A stretch of 64,000 nucleotides of DNA from Onthophagus taurus (lineage: Eukaryota > Arthropoda > Insecta > Coleoptera > Scarabaeidae). The notes beneath the pieces were generated by a model. That model did not search any database and was not told the DNA's origin. It worked only from the letters and a program-made list of their open reading frames with translations. Numbering within the stretch: position 1 is the first letter of the stretch; the number at the start of each line of letters is the position of its first letter. The stretch lies in the NCBI RefSeq assembly GCF_036711975.1, contig NC_091971.1, positions 25,985,501-26,049,500 of the forward strand. The letters are read 5' to 3'. Position numbers and translations under genes: made by a program. Shown here in pieces: positions 51,901 to 64,000 of the stretch.

Positions 51901-54900
51901 TACAATTTTTGTAGTAAAAGTTTTTCTGTATTATGCTCCGGATATCGTTTTTTTTTTCAACACTCTTCTATTTTACACATTCTTGAAAAATTCTCCACAC
52001 TGATGCATCTGGGAGCAAAAATGTTACAGAACATTACGTTAAGGGTACAATTTGCTACAATTTTTGTAGTAAAAGTTTTTCTGTATTATGCTCCGGATAC
52101 CGTTTTTTTTCAACACTCTTCTATTTTACACATTCTTGAAAAATTCTCCACACTGATGCATCTGGGAGCAAAAATGTTACAGACCATTACGTTAAGGGTA
52201 CAATTTGCTACAATCATTGTAGTAAAAGTTTTTCTGTATTATGCTCCGGATACCGTTTTTTTTTTCAACACTCTTCTGTTTTACACATTTTTGAAAAATT
52301 CTCCACACTGATGCATCTAAGAGCAAAACTGTTACAGACCATTACGTTAAGGGTACAATTTGCTACAATTTTTGTACTAGAAGTTTTTCTGTATTATACT
52401 CCGGATACCGTTTTTTTTCAACACTCTTCTATTTTACACATTTTTGAAAAATTCTCGATATTGATGCATCTGGGAGCAAAAATGTTACAGACCATTACGT
52501 TAAGGGTACAATTTGCTACAATTTTTGTAGTAAAAGTTTTTCTGTATTATGCTCCGGATATCGTTTTTTTTTTCAACACTCTTCTATTTTACACATTCTT
52601 GAAAAATTCTCCACACTGATGCATCTGGGAGCAAAAATGTTAGAGACCATTACGTTACGGGTACAATTTGCTACAATTTTTGTAGTACAAGTTTTTCTGT
52701 ATTATGCTCCGGATATCGTTTTTTTTCAACACTCTTCTATTTTACACATTCTTGAAAAATTCTCCACACTGATGCATCTGGGAGCAAAAATGTTAGAGAC
52801 CATTACGTTACGGGTACAATTTGCTACAATTTTTGTAGTACAAGTTTTTCTGTATTATGCTCCGGATACCGTTTTTTTTCAACACTCTTCTATTTTACAC
52901 ATTCTTGAAAAATTCTCGATATTGATGCATCTGGGAGCAAAAATGTTACAGACCATTACGTTAAGGGTACAATTTGCTACAATTTTTATAGTACAAGTTT
53001 TTCTGTATTATGCTCCGGATACCGTTTTTTTTCAACACTCTTCTATTTTACACATTCTTGAAAAATTCTCCACACTGATGCATCTGGGAGCAAAAATGTT
53101 AGAGACCATTACGTTACGGGTACAATTTGCTACAATTTTTGTAGTACAAGTTTTTCTGTATTATGCTCCGGATACCGTTTTTTTCAACACTCTTCTATTT
53201 TACACATTCTTGAAAAATTCTCCACACTGATGCATCTGGGAGCAAAAATGTTAGAGACCATTATGTTACGGGTACAATTTGCTACAATTTTTGTAGTACA
53301 AGTTTTTCTGTATTATGCTCCGGACACCGTTTTTTTTCAACACTCTTCTATTTTACACATTCTTGAAAAATTCTCCACACTGATGCATCTGGGAGCAAAA
53401 ATGTTACAGAACATTACGTTAAGGGTACAATTTGCTACAATTTTTGTAGTAAAAGTTTTTCTGTATTATGCTCCGGATACCGTTTTTTTTCAACACTCTT
53501 CTATTTTACACATTCTTGAAAAATTCTCCACACTGATGCATCTGGGAGCAAAAATGTTACAGACCATTACGTTAAGGGTACAATTTGCTACAATCATTGT
53601 AGTAAAAGTTTTTCTGTATTATGCTCCGGATACCGTTTTTTTTTTCAACACTCTTCTGTTTTACACATTTTTGAAAAATTCTCCACACTGATGCATCTAA
53701 GAGCAAAACTGTTACAGACCATTACGTTAAGGGTACAATTTGCTACAATTTTTGTACTAGAAGTTTTTCTGTATTATACTCCGGATACCGTTTTTTTTCA
53801 ACACTCTTCTATTTTACACATTTTTGAAAAATTCTCGATATTGATGCATCTGGGAGCAAAAATGTTACAGACCATTACGTTAAGGGTACAATTTGCTACA
53901 ATTTTTGTAGTAAAAGTTTTTCTGTATTATGCTCCGGATATCGTTTTTTTTTCAACACTCTTCTATTTTACACATCCTTGAAAAATTCTCCACACTGATG
54001 CATCTGGGAGCAAAAATGTTAGAGACCATTACGTTACGGGTACAATTTGCTACAATTTTTGTAGTACAAGTTTTTCTGTATTATGCTCCGGATATCGTTT
54101 TTTTTCAACACTCTTCTATTTTACACATTCTTGAAAAATTCTCCACACTGATGCATCTGGGAGCAAAAATGTTAGAGACCATTACGTTACGGGTACAATT
54201 TGCTACAATTTTTGTAGTACAAGTTTTTCTGTATTATGCTCCGGATACCGTTTTTTTTCAACACTCTTCTATTTTACATATTCTTGAAAAATTCTCGATA
54301 TTGATGCTTCTGGGAGCAAAAATGTTACAGACCATTACGTTAAGGGTACAATTTGCTACAATTTTTGTACTACAAGTTTTTCTGTATTATGCTCCGGATA
54401 CCGTTTTTTTTCAACATTCTTCTATTTTACACATTCTTGAAAAATTCTCGATATTGATGCATCTGGGAGCAAAAATGTTACAGACCATTACGTTAAGGGT
54501 ACAATTTGCTACAATTTTTGTAGTAAAAGTTTTTCTGTATTATGCTCCGGATATCGTTTTTTTTCAACACTCTTCTATTTTACACATTCTTGAAAAATTC
54601 TCCACACTGATGCATCTGGGAGCAAAAATGTTAGAGACCATTACGTTACGGGTACAATTTGCTACAATTTTTGTAGTACAAGTTTTTCTGTATTATGCTC
54701 CGGATACCGTTTTTTTTCAACACTCTTCTATTTTACACATTCTTGAAAAATTCTCGATATTGATGCATCTGGGAGCAAAAATGTTACAGACCATTACGTT
54801 AAGGGTACAATTTGCTACAATTTTTATAGTACAAGTTTTTCTGTATTATGCTCCGGATACCGTTTTTTTTCAACACTCTTCTATTTTACACATTCTTGAA

Positions 54901-57900
54901 AAATTCTCCACACTGATGCATCTGGGAGCAAAAATGTTAGAGACCATTACGTTACGGGTACAATTTGCTACAATTTTTGTAGTACAAGTTTTTCTGTATT
55001 ATGCTCCGGATACCGTTTTTTTCAACACTCTTCTATTTTACACATTCTTGAAAAATTCTCCACACTGATGCATCTGGGAGCAAAAATGTTAGAGACCATT
55101 ATGTTACGGGTACAATTTGCTACAATTTTTGTAGTACAAGTTTTTCTGTATTATGCTCCGGACACCGTTTTTTTTCAACACTCTTCTATTTTACACATTC
55201 TTGAAAAATTCTCCACACTGATGCATCTGGGAGCAAAAATGTTACAGAACATTACGTTAAGGGTACAATTTGCTACAATTTTTGTAGTAAAAGTTTTTCT
55301 GTATTATGCTCCGGATACCGTTTTTTTTCAACACTCTTCTATTTTACACATTCTTGAAAAATTCTCCACACTGATGCATCTGGGAGCAAAAATGTTACAG
55401 ACCATTACGTTAAGGGTACAATTTGCTACAATCATTGTAGTAAAAGTTTTTCTGTATTATGCTCCGGATACCGTTTTTTTTTTCAACACTCTTCTGTTTT
55501 ACACATTTTTGAAAAATTCTCCACACTGATGCATCTAAGAGCAAAACTGTTACAGACCATTACGTTAAGGGTACAATTTGCTACAATTTTTGTACTAGAA
55601 GTTTTTCTGTATTATACTCCGGATACCGTTTTTTTTCAACACTCTTCTATTTTACACATTTTTGAAAAATTCTCGATATTGATGCATCTGGGAGCAAAAA
55701 TGTTAGAGACCATTACGTTAAGGGTACAATTTGCTACAATTTTTGTAGTAAAAGTTTTTCTGTATTATGCTCCGGATATCGTTTTTTTTTCAACACTCTT
55801 CTATTTTACACATCCTTGAAAAATTCTCCACACTGATGCATCTGGGAGCAAAAATGTTAGAGACCATTACGTTACGGGTACAATTTGCTACAATTTTTGT
55901 AGTACAAGTTATTCTGTATTATGCTCCGGATATCGTTTTTTTTCAACACTCTTCTATTTTACACATTCTTGAAAAATTCTCCACACTGATGCATCTGGGA
56001 GCAAAAATGTTAGAGACCATTACGTTACGGGTACAGTTTGCTACAATTTTTGTAGTACAAGTTTTTCTGTATTATGCTCCGGATACCGTTTTTTTTCAAC
56101 ACTCTTCTATTTTACACATTCTTGAAAAATTCTCGATATTGATGCATCTGGGAGCAAAAATGTTACAGACCATTACGTTAAGGGTACAATTTGCTACAAT
56201 TTTTGTAGTAAAAGTTTTTCTGTATTATGCTCCGGATACCGTTTTTTTTCAACACTCTTCTATTTTACACATTCTTGAAAAATTCTCCACACTGATGCAT
56301 CTGGGAGCAAAAATGTTACAGACCATTACGTTAAGGGTACAATTTGCTACAATCTTTGTAGTAAAAGTTTTTCTGTATTATGCTCCGGATACCGTTTTTT
56401 TTCAACACTCTTCTGTTTTACACATTTTTGAAAAATTCTCCACACTGATGCATCTAAGAGCAGAACTGTTACAGACCATTACGTTAAGGGTACAATTCGC
56501 TACAATTTTTGTACTAGAAGTTTTTCTGTATTATGCTCCGGATACCGTTTTTTTTCAACACTCTTCTATTTTACACATTTTTGAAAAATTCTCGATATTG
56601 ATGCATCTGGGAGCAAAAATGTTACAGACCATTACGTTAAGGGTACAATTTGCTACAATTTTTGTAGTAAAAGTTTTTCTGTATTATGCTCCGGATATCG
56701 TTTTTTTTTTCAACACTCTTCTATTTTACACATTCTTGAAAAATTCTCCACACTGATGCATCTGGGAGCAAAAATGTTACAGAACATTACGTTAAGGGTA
56801 CAATTTGCTACAATTTTTGTAGTAAAAGTTTTTCTGTATTATGCTCCGGATACCGTTTTTTTTCAACACTCTTCTATTTTACACATTCTTGAAAAATTCT
56901 CCACACTGATGCATCTGGGAGCAAAAATGTTACAGACCATTACGTTAAGGGTACAATTTGCTACAATCATTGTAGTAAAAGTTTTTCTGTATTATGCTCC
57001 GGATACCGTTTTTTTTTTCAACACTCTTCTGTTTTACACATTTTTGAAAAATTCTCCACACTGATGCATCTAAGAGCAAAACTGTTACAGACCATTACGT
57101 TAAGGGTACAATTTGCTACAATTTTTGTACTAGAAGTTTTTCTGTATTATACTCCGGATACCGTTTTTTTTCAACACTCTTCTATTTTACACATTTTTGA
57201 AAAATTCTCGATATTGATGCATCTGGGAGCAAAAATGTTACAGACCATTACGTTAAGGGTACAATTTGCTACAATTTTTGTAGTAAAAGTTTTTCTGTAT
57301 TATGCTCCGGATATCGTTTTTTTTTTCAACACTCTTCTATTTTACACATTCTTGAAAAATTCTCCACACTGATGCATCTGGGAGCAAAAATGTTAGAGAC
57401 CATTACGTTACGGGTACAATTTGCTACAATTTTTGTAGTACAAGTTTTTCTGTATTATGCTCCGGATATCGTTTTTTTTCAACACTCTTCTATTTTACAC
57501 ATTCTTGAAAAATTCTCCACACTGATGCATCTGGGAGCAAAAATGTTAGAGACCATTACGTTACGGGTACAATTTGCTACAATTTTTGTAGTAAAAGTTT
57601 TTCTGTATTATGCTCCGGATACCGTTTTTTTTCAACACTCTTCTATTTTACACATTCTTGAAAAATTCTCCACACTGATGCATCTGGGAGCAAAAATGTT
57701 ACAGACCATTACGTTAAGGGTACAATTTGCTACAATCTTTGTAGTAAAAGTTTTTCTGTATTATGCTCCGGATACCGTTTTTTTTCAACACTCTTCTGTT
57801 TTACACATTTTTGAAAAATTCTCCACACTGATGCATCTAAGAGCAGAACTGTTACAGACCATTACGTTAAGGGTACAATTCGCTACAATTTTTGTACTAG

Positions 57901-58755
57901 AAGTTTTTCTGTATTATGCTCCGGATACCGTTTTTTTTCAACACTCTTCTATTTTACACATTTTTGAAAAATTCTCGATATTGATGCATCTGGGAGCAAA
58001 AATGTTACAGACCATTACGTTAAGGGTACAATTTGCTACAATTTTTGTAGTAAAAGTTTTTCTGTATTATGCTCCGGATATCGTTTTTTTTTTCAACACT
58101 CTTCTATTTTACACATTCTTGAAAAATTCTCCACACTGATGCATCTGGGAGCAAAAATGTTACAGAACATTACGTTAAGGGTACAATTTGCTACAATTTT
58201 TGTAGTAAAAGTTTTTCTGTATTATGCTCCGGATACCGTTTTTTTTCAACACTCTTCTATTTTACACATTCTTGAAAAATTCTCCACACTGATGCATCTG
58301 GGAGCAAAAATGTTACAGACCATTACGTTAAGGGTACAATTTGCTACAATCATTGTAGTAAAAGTTTTTCTGTATTATGCTCCGGATACCGTTTTTTTTT
58401 TCAACACTCTTCTGTTTTACACATTTTTGAAAAATTCTCCACACTGATGCATCTAAGAGCAAAACTGTTACAGACCATTACGTTAAGGGTACAATTTGCT
58501 ACAATTTTTGTACTAGAAGTTTTTCTGTATTATACTCCGGATACCGTTTTTTTTCAACACTCTTCTATTTTACACATTTTTGAAAAATTCTCGATATTGA
58601 TGCATCTGGGAGCAAAAATGTTACAGACCATTACGTTAAGGGTACAATTTGCTACAATTTTTGTAGTAAAAGTTTTTCTGTATTATGCTCCGGATATCGT
58701 TTTTTTTTTCAACACTCTTCTATTTTACACATTCTTGAAAAATTCTCCACACTGA
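48932..58755. repeat. Large segmental duplications inside the satellite (4298, 1838 and 6136 bp steps)
   Basis: A block marked by CATTATGTTACGGG occurs at 48932, 53230 and 55068. A block marked by ACACATCCTTG occurs at 49675, 53973 and 55811. The steps are 4298 and 1838 bp, and the sum, 6136 bp, is about 40 monomers. The 1383-bp pairs lie within these copies, so the duplications are nested. Confidence 0.8.
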
Positions 58756-60137
58756 TGCATCTGGGAGCAAAAATGTTAGAGACCATTACGTTACGGGTAC
58801 AATTTGCTACAATTTTTGTAGTACAAGTTTTTCTGTATTATGCTCCGGATATCGTTTTTTTTCAACACTCTTCTATTTTACACATTCTTGAAAAATTCTC
58901 CACACTGATGCATCTGGGAGCAAAAATGTTAGAGACCATTACGTTACGGGTACAATTTGCTACAATTTTTGTAGTACAAGTTTTTCTGTATTATGCTCCG
59001 GATACCGTTTTTTTTCAACACTCTTCTATTTTACACATTCTTGAAAAATTCTCGATATTGATGCATCTGGGAGCAAAAATGTTACAGACCATTACGTTAA
59101 GGGTACAATTTGCTACAATTTTTGTAGTAAAAGTTTTTCTGTATTATGCTCCGGATACCGTTTTTTTTCAACACTCTTCTATTTTACACATTCTTGAAAA
59201 ATTCTCCACACTGATGCATCTGGGAGCAAAAATGTTACAGACCATTACGTTAAGGGTACAATTTGCTACAATCATTGTAGTAAAAGTTTTTCTGTATTAT
59301 GCTCCGGATACCGTTTTTTTTTTCAACACTCTTCTGTTTTACACATTTTTGAAAAATTCTCCACACTGATGCATCTAAGAGCAAAACTGTTACAGACCAT
59401 TACGTTAAGGGTACAATTTGCTACAATTTTTGTACTAGAAGTTTTTCTGTATTATACTCCGGATACCGTTTTTTTTCAACACTCTTCTATTTTACACATT
59501 TTTGAAAAATTCTCGATATTGATGCATCTGGGAGCAAAAATGTTACAGACCATTACGTTAAGGGTACAATTTGCTACAATTTTTGTAGTAAAAGTTTTTC
59601 TGTATTATGCTCCGGATATCGTTTTTTTTTTCAACACTCTTCTATTTTACACATTCTTGAAAAATTCTCCACACTGATGCATCTGGGAGCAAAAATGTTA
59701 GAGACCATTACGTTACGGGTACAATTTGCTACAATTTTTGTAGTACAAGTTTTTCTGTATTATGCTCCGGATATCGTTTTTTTTCAACACTCTTCTATTT
59801 TACACATTCTTGAAAAATTCTCCACACTGATGCATCTGGGAGCAAAAATGTTACAGACCATTACGTTAAGGGTACAATTCGCTACAATTTTTGTACTAGA
59901 AGTTTTTCTGTATTATGCTCCGGATACCGTTTTTTTTCAACACTCTTCTATTTTACACATTTTTGAAAAATTCTCGATATTGATGCATCTGGGAGCAAAA
60001 ATGTTACAGACCATTACGTTAAGGGTACAATTTGCTACAATTTTTGTAGTAAAAGTTTTTCTGTATTATGCTCCGGATATCGTTTTTTTTTTCAACACTC
60101 TTCTATTTTACACATTCTTGAAAAATTCTCCACACTG

Positions 60138-63100
60138 ATGCATCTGGGAGCAAAAATGTTACAGAACATTACGTTAAGGGTACAATTTGCTACAATTTTT
60201 GTAGTAAAAGTTTTTCTGTATTATGCTCCGGATACCGTTTTTTTTCAACACTCTTCTATTTTACACATTCTTGAAAAATTCTCCACACTGATGCATCTGG
60301 GAGCAAAAATGTTACAGACCATTACGTTAAGGGTACAATTTGCTACAATCATTGTAGTAAAAGTTTTTCTGTATTATGCTCCGGATACCGTTTTTTTTTT
60401 CAACACTCTTCTGTTTTACACATTTTTGAAAAATTCTCCACACTGATGCATCTAAGAGCAAAACTGTTACAGACCATTACGTTAAGGGTACAATTTGCTA
60501 CAATTTTTGTACTAGAAGTTTTTCTGTATTATACTCCGGATACCGTTTTTTTTCAACACTCTTCTATTTTACACATTTTTGAAAAATTCTCGATATTGAT
60601 GCATCTGGGAGCAAAAATGTTACAGACCATTACGTTAAGGGTACAATTTGCTACAATTTTTGTAGTAAAAGTTTTTCTGTATTATGCTCCGGATATCGTT
60701 TTTTTTTTCAACACTCTTCTATTTTACACATTCTTGAAAAATTCTCCACACTGATGCATCTGGGAGCAAAAATGTTAGAGACCATTACGTTACGGGTACA
60801 ATTTGCTACAATTTTTGTAGTACAAGTTTTTCTGTATTATGCTCCGGATATCGTTTTTTTTCAACACTCTTCTATTTTACACATTCTTGAAAAATTCTCC
60901 ACACTGATGCATCTGGGAGCAAAAATGTTAGAGACCATTACGTTACGGGTACAATTTGCTACAATTTTTGTAGTACAAGTTTTTCTGTATTATGCTCCGG
61001 ATACCGTTTTTTTTCAACACTCTTCTATTTTACACATTCTTGAAAAATTCTCGATATTGATGCATCTGGGAGCAAAAATGTTACAGACCATTACGTTAAG
61101 GGTACAATTTGCTACAATTTTTGTAGTAAAAGTTTTTCTGTATTATGCTCCGGATACCGTTTTTTTTCAACACTCTTCTATTTTACACATTTTTGAAAAA
61201 TTCTCGATATTGATGCATCTGGGAGCAAAAATGTTACAGACCATTACGTTAAGGGTACAATTTGCTACAATTTTTGTAGTAAAAGTTTTTCTGTATTATG
61301 CTCCGGATATCGTTTTTTTTTTCAACACTCTTCTATTTTACACATTCTTGAAAAATTCTCCACACTGATGCATCTGGGAGCAAAAATGTTACAGAACATT
61401 ACGTTAAGGGTACAATTTGCTACAATTTTTGTAGTAAAAGTTTTTCTGTATTATGCTCCGGATACCGTTTTTTTTCAACACTCTTCTATTTTACACATTC
61501 TTGAAAAATTCTCCACACTGATGCATCTGGGAGCAAAAATGTTACAGACCATTACGTTAAGGGTACAATTTGCTACAATCATTGTAGTAAAAGTTTTTCT
61601 GTATTATGCTCCGGATACCGTTTTTTTTTTCAACACTCTTCTGTTTTACACATTTTTGAAAAATTCTCCACACTGATGCATCTAAGAGCAAAACTGTTAC
61701 AGACCATTACGTTAAGGGTACAATTTGCTACAATTTTTGTACTAGAAGTTTTTCTGTATTATACTCCGGATACCGTTTTTTTTCAACACTCTTCTATTTT
61801 ACACATTTTTGAAAAATTCTCGATATTGATGCATCTGGGAGCAAAAATGTTACAGACCATTACGTTAAGGGTACAATTTGCTACAATTTTTGTAGTAAAA
61901 GTTTTTCTGTATTATGCTCCGGATATCGTTTTTTTTTTCAACACTCTTCTATTTTACACATTCTTGAAAAATTCTCCACACTGATGCATCTGGGAGCAAA
62001 AATGTTAGAGACCATTACGTTACGGGTACAATTTGCTACAATTTTTGTAGTACAAGTTTTTCTGTATTATGCTCCGGATATCGTTTTTTTTCAACACTCT
62101 TCTATTTTACACATTCTTGAAAAATTCTCCACACTGATGCATCTGGGAGCAAAAATGTTAGAGACCATTACGTTACGGGTACAATTTGCTACAATTTTTG
62201 TAGTACAAGTTTTTCTGTATTATGCTCCGGATACCGTTTTTTTTCAACACTCTTCTATTTTACACATTCTTGAAAAATTCTCGATATTGATGCATCTGGG
62301 AGCAAAAATGTTACAGACCATTACGTTAAGGGTACAATTTGCTACAATTTTTGTAGTAAAAGTTTTTCTGTATTATGCTCCGGATACCGTTTTTTTTCAA
62401 CACTCTTCTATTTTACACATTTTTGAAAAATTCTCGATATTGATGCATCTGGGAGCAAAAATGTTACAGACCATTACGTTAAGGGTACAATTTGCTACAA
62501 TTTTTGTAGTAAAAGTTTTTCTGTATTATGCTCCGGATATCGTTTTTTTTTTCAACACTCTTCTATTTTACACATTCTTGAAAAATTCTCCACACTGATG
62601 CATCTGGGAGCAAAAATGTTACAGAACATTACGTTAAGGGTACAATTTGCTACAATTTTTGTAGTAAAAGTTTTTCTGTATTATGCTCCGGATACCGTTT
62701 TTTTTCAACACTCTTCTATTTTACACATTCTTGAAAAATTCTCCACACTGATGCATCTGGGAGCAAAAATGTTACAGACCATTACGTTAAGGGTACAATT
62801 TGCTACAATCATTGTAGTAAAAGTTTTTCTGTATTATGCTCCGGATACCGTTTTTTTTTTCAACACTCTTCTGTTTTACACATTTTTGAAAAATTCTCCA
62901 CACTGATGCATCTAAGAGCAAAACTGTTACAGACCATTACGTTAAGGGTACAATTTGCTACAATTTTTGTACTAGAAGTTTTTCTGTATTATACTCCGGA
63001 TACCGTTTTTTTTCAACACTCTTCTATTTTACACATTTTTGAAAAATTCTCGATATTGATGCATCTGGGAGCAAAAATGTTACAGACCATTACGTTAAGG

Positions 63101-63827
63101 GTACAATTTGCTACAATTTTTGTAGTAAAAGTTTTTCTGTATTATGCTCCGGATATCGTTTTTTTTTTCAACACTCTTCTATTTTACACATTCTTGAAAA
63201 ATTCTCCACACTGATGCATCTGGGAGCAAAAATGTTAGAGACCATTACGTTACGGGTACAATTTGCTACAATTTTTGTAGTACAAGTTTTTCTGTATTAT
63301 GCTCCGGATATCGTTTTTTTTCAACACTCTTCTATTTTACACATTCTTGAAAAATTCTCCACACTGATGCATCTGGGAGCAAAAATGTTACAGACCATTA
63401 CGTTAAGGGTACAATTTGCTACAATTTTTGTAGTAAAAGTTTTTCTGTATTATGCTCCGGATACCGTTTTTTTTCAACACTCTCCTATTTTACACATTCT
63501 TGAAAAATTCTCCACACTGATGCATCTGGGAGCAAAAATGTTACAGACCATTACGTTAAGGGTACAATTTGCTACAATCTTTGTAGTAAAAGTTTTTCTG
63601 TATTATGCTCCGGATACCGTTTTTTTTCAACACTCTTCTGTTTTACACATTTTTGAAAAATTCTCCACACTGATGCATCTAAGAGCAGAACTGTTACAGA
63701 CCATTACGTTAAGGGTACAATTCGCTACAATTTTTGTACTAGAAGTTTTTCTGTATTATGCTCCGGATACCGTTTTTTTTCAACACTCTTCTATTTTACA
63801 CATTTTTGAAAAATTCTCGATATTGAT
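60138..63827. repeat. 1230-bp (8-monomer) higher-order repeat, three tandem copies
   Basis: Blocks starting at 60138, 61368 and 62598 share one variant order, beginning with a CAGAACATTACG unit. The third diverges in its last part after about 63360. It is the youngest-looking local amplification in the window. Confidence 0.85.
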
Positions 63828-64000
63828 GCATCTGGGAGCAAAAATGTTACAGACCATTACGTTAAGGGTACAATTTGCTACAATTTTTGTAGTAAAAGTT
63901 TTTCTGTATTATGCTCCGGATATCGTTTTTTTTTTCAACACTCTTCTATTTTACACATTCTTGAAAAATTCTCCACACTGATGCATCTGGGAGCAAAAAT

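Larger units (their letters stand above)
30408..64000. repeat. 153-bp satellite array, about 219 monomers, continues past window end
   Basis: Every monomer has the same layout: ATGCATCTGGGAGCAAAA, ACCATTACGTTA, GGGTACAATTTGCTACAATT, TGTATTATGCTCCGGATA, then T8-T10 and CAACACTCTTCTATTTTACACATTC. The common length is 153 bp, so one frame stays open as a 51-codon repeat (starting MHLGAKML). Units with 7, 9 or 10 T residues shift the frame, which then stops at TGA overlapping the next ATG (TGATG). Such free length change, and the low divergence among units, fit noncoding satellite DNA kept uniform by unequal exchange. The long open frames are not called as genes. Confidence 0.95.

Noticed and set aside
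30525..63981. Dozens of long open frames encoding MHLGAKML... 51-aa repeats
   Set aside because: They are one 153-bp satellite read in its open frame. T-tract length changes shift the frame freely, so I treat them as noncoding.
1..64000. tRNA or rRNA genes
   Set aside because: No cloverleaf-like or rRNA-like sequence was noticed by eye; a covariance-model scan would be needed to exclude a tRNA.

Overview
The window looks like arthropod (probably insect) nuclear DNA. It is AT-rich, with short GT-AG introns of 55-60 bp and AATAAA signals. It holds two Polinton/Maverick (adintovirus-like) virus-like transposons, both nested in one 153-bp satellite array. No bacterial features are present. Host assignment is an inference from gene families I remember as common in insect genomes; no search was run.

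Region 1, 1-9856, element A. This is an older, shorter Polinton whose left end lies just outside the window. Leftward genes are a CxxH...C family protein, the major capsid protein, a 44-aa protein, a penton-like protein, an adenain-like protease and a pVI/pX-like protein. Rightward genes are a packaging ATPase, a PLA2 protein, a broken gene, a small protein and a chromodomain integrase. A small leftward gene resembles the PP1-binding domain of PPP1R15/GADD34. No DNA polymerase is present. Its right terminal repeat contains a 57-bp minisatellite.

Region 2, 9857-12016, is satellite. Region 3, 12017-30407, is element B, a complete 18.4-kb Polinton. Its inverted repeats of 446 and 443 bp differ at about four positions plus one 3-bp length difference, and it is flanked by the 6-bp duplication TTAAGG. 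Every core gene is open: spliced polymerase B, integrase, ATPase, protease, capsid, penton and a PLA2-pVI/pX fusion. It also has a PPP1R15-like protein, two CxxH...C family proteins and several genes I do not recognise. Both inverted repeats carry the same inward promoter, a 115-bp palindrome and about a dozen AGGTCA nuclear-receptor half-sites.

Region 4, 30408-64000, is the same satellite, about 219 monomers of 51 codons arranged in nested higher-order repeats.

The genes fit a virus-like cycle. The polymerase copies the element, the integrase inserts it, capsid and penton form the shell, the ATPase packages DNA, the protease matures the particle, and the PLA2 and pVI/pX-like parts would act on membranes. 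The most notable observation is that in both elements the protease lies in the -1 frame behind a canonical slippery heptamer (U UUU UUA in A, A AAA AAC in B). Its conserved N-terminus precedes any in-frame AUG, which points to -1 frameshifting that makes a core-protease fusion. The second is the PPP1R15-like protein in both elements, a possible eIF2-alpha phosphatase adaptor.
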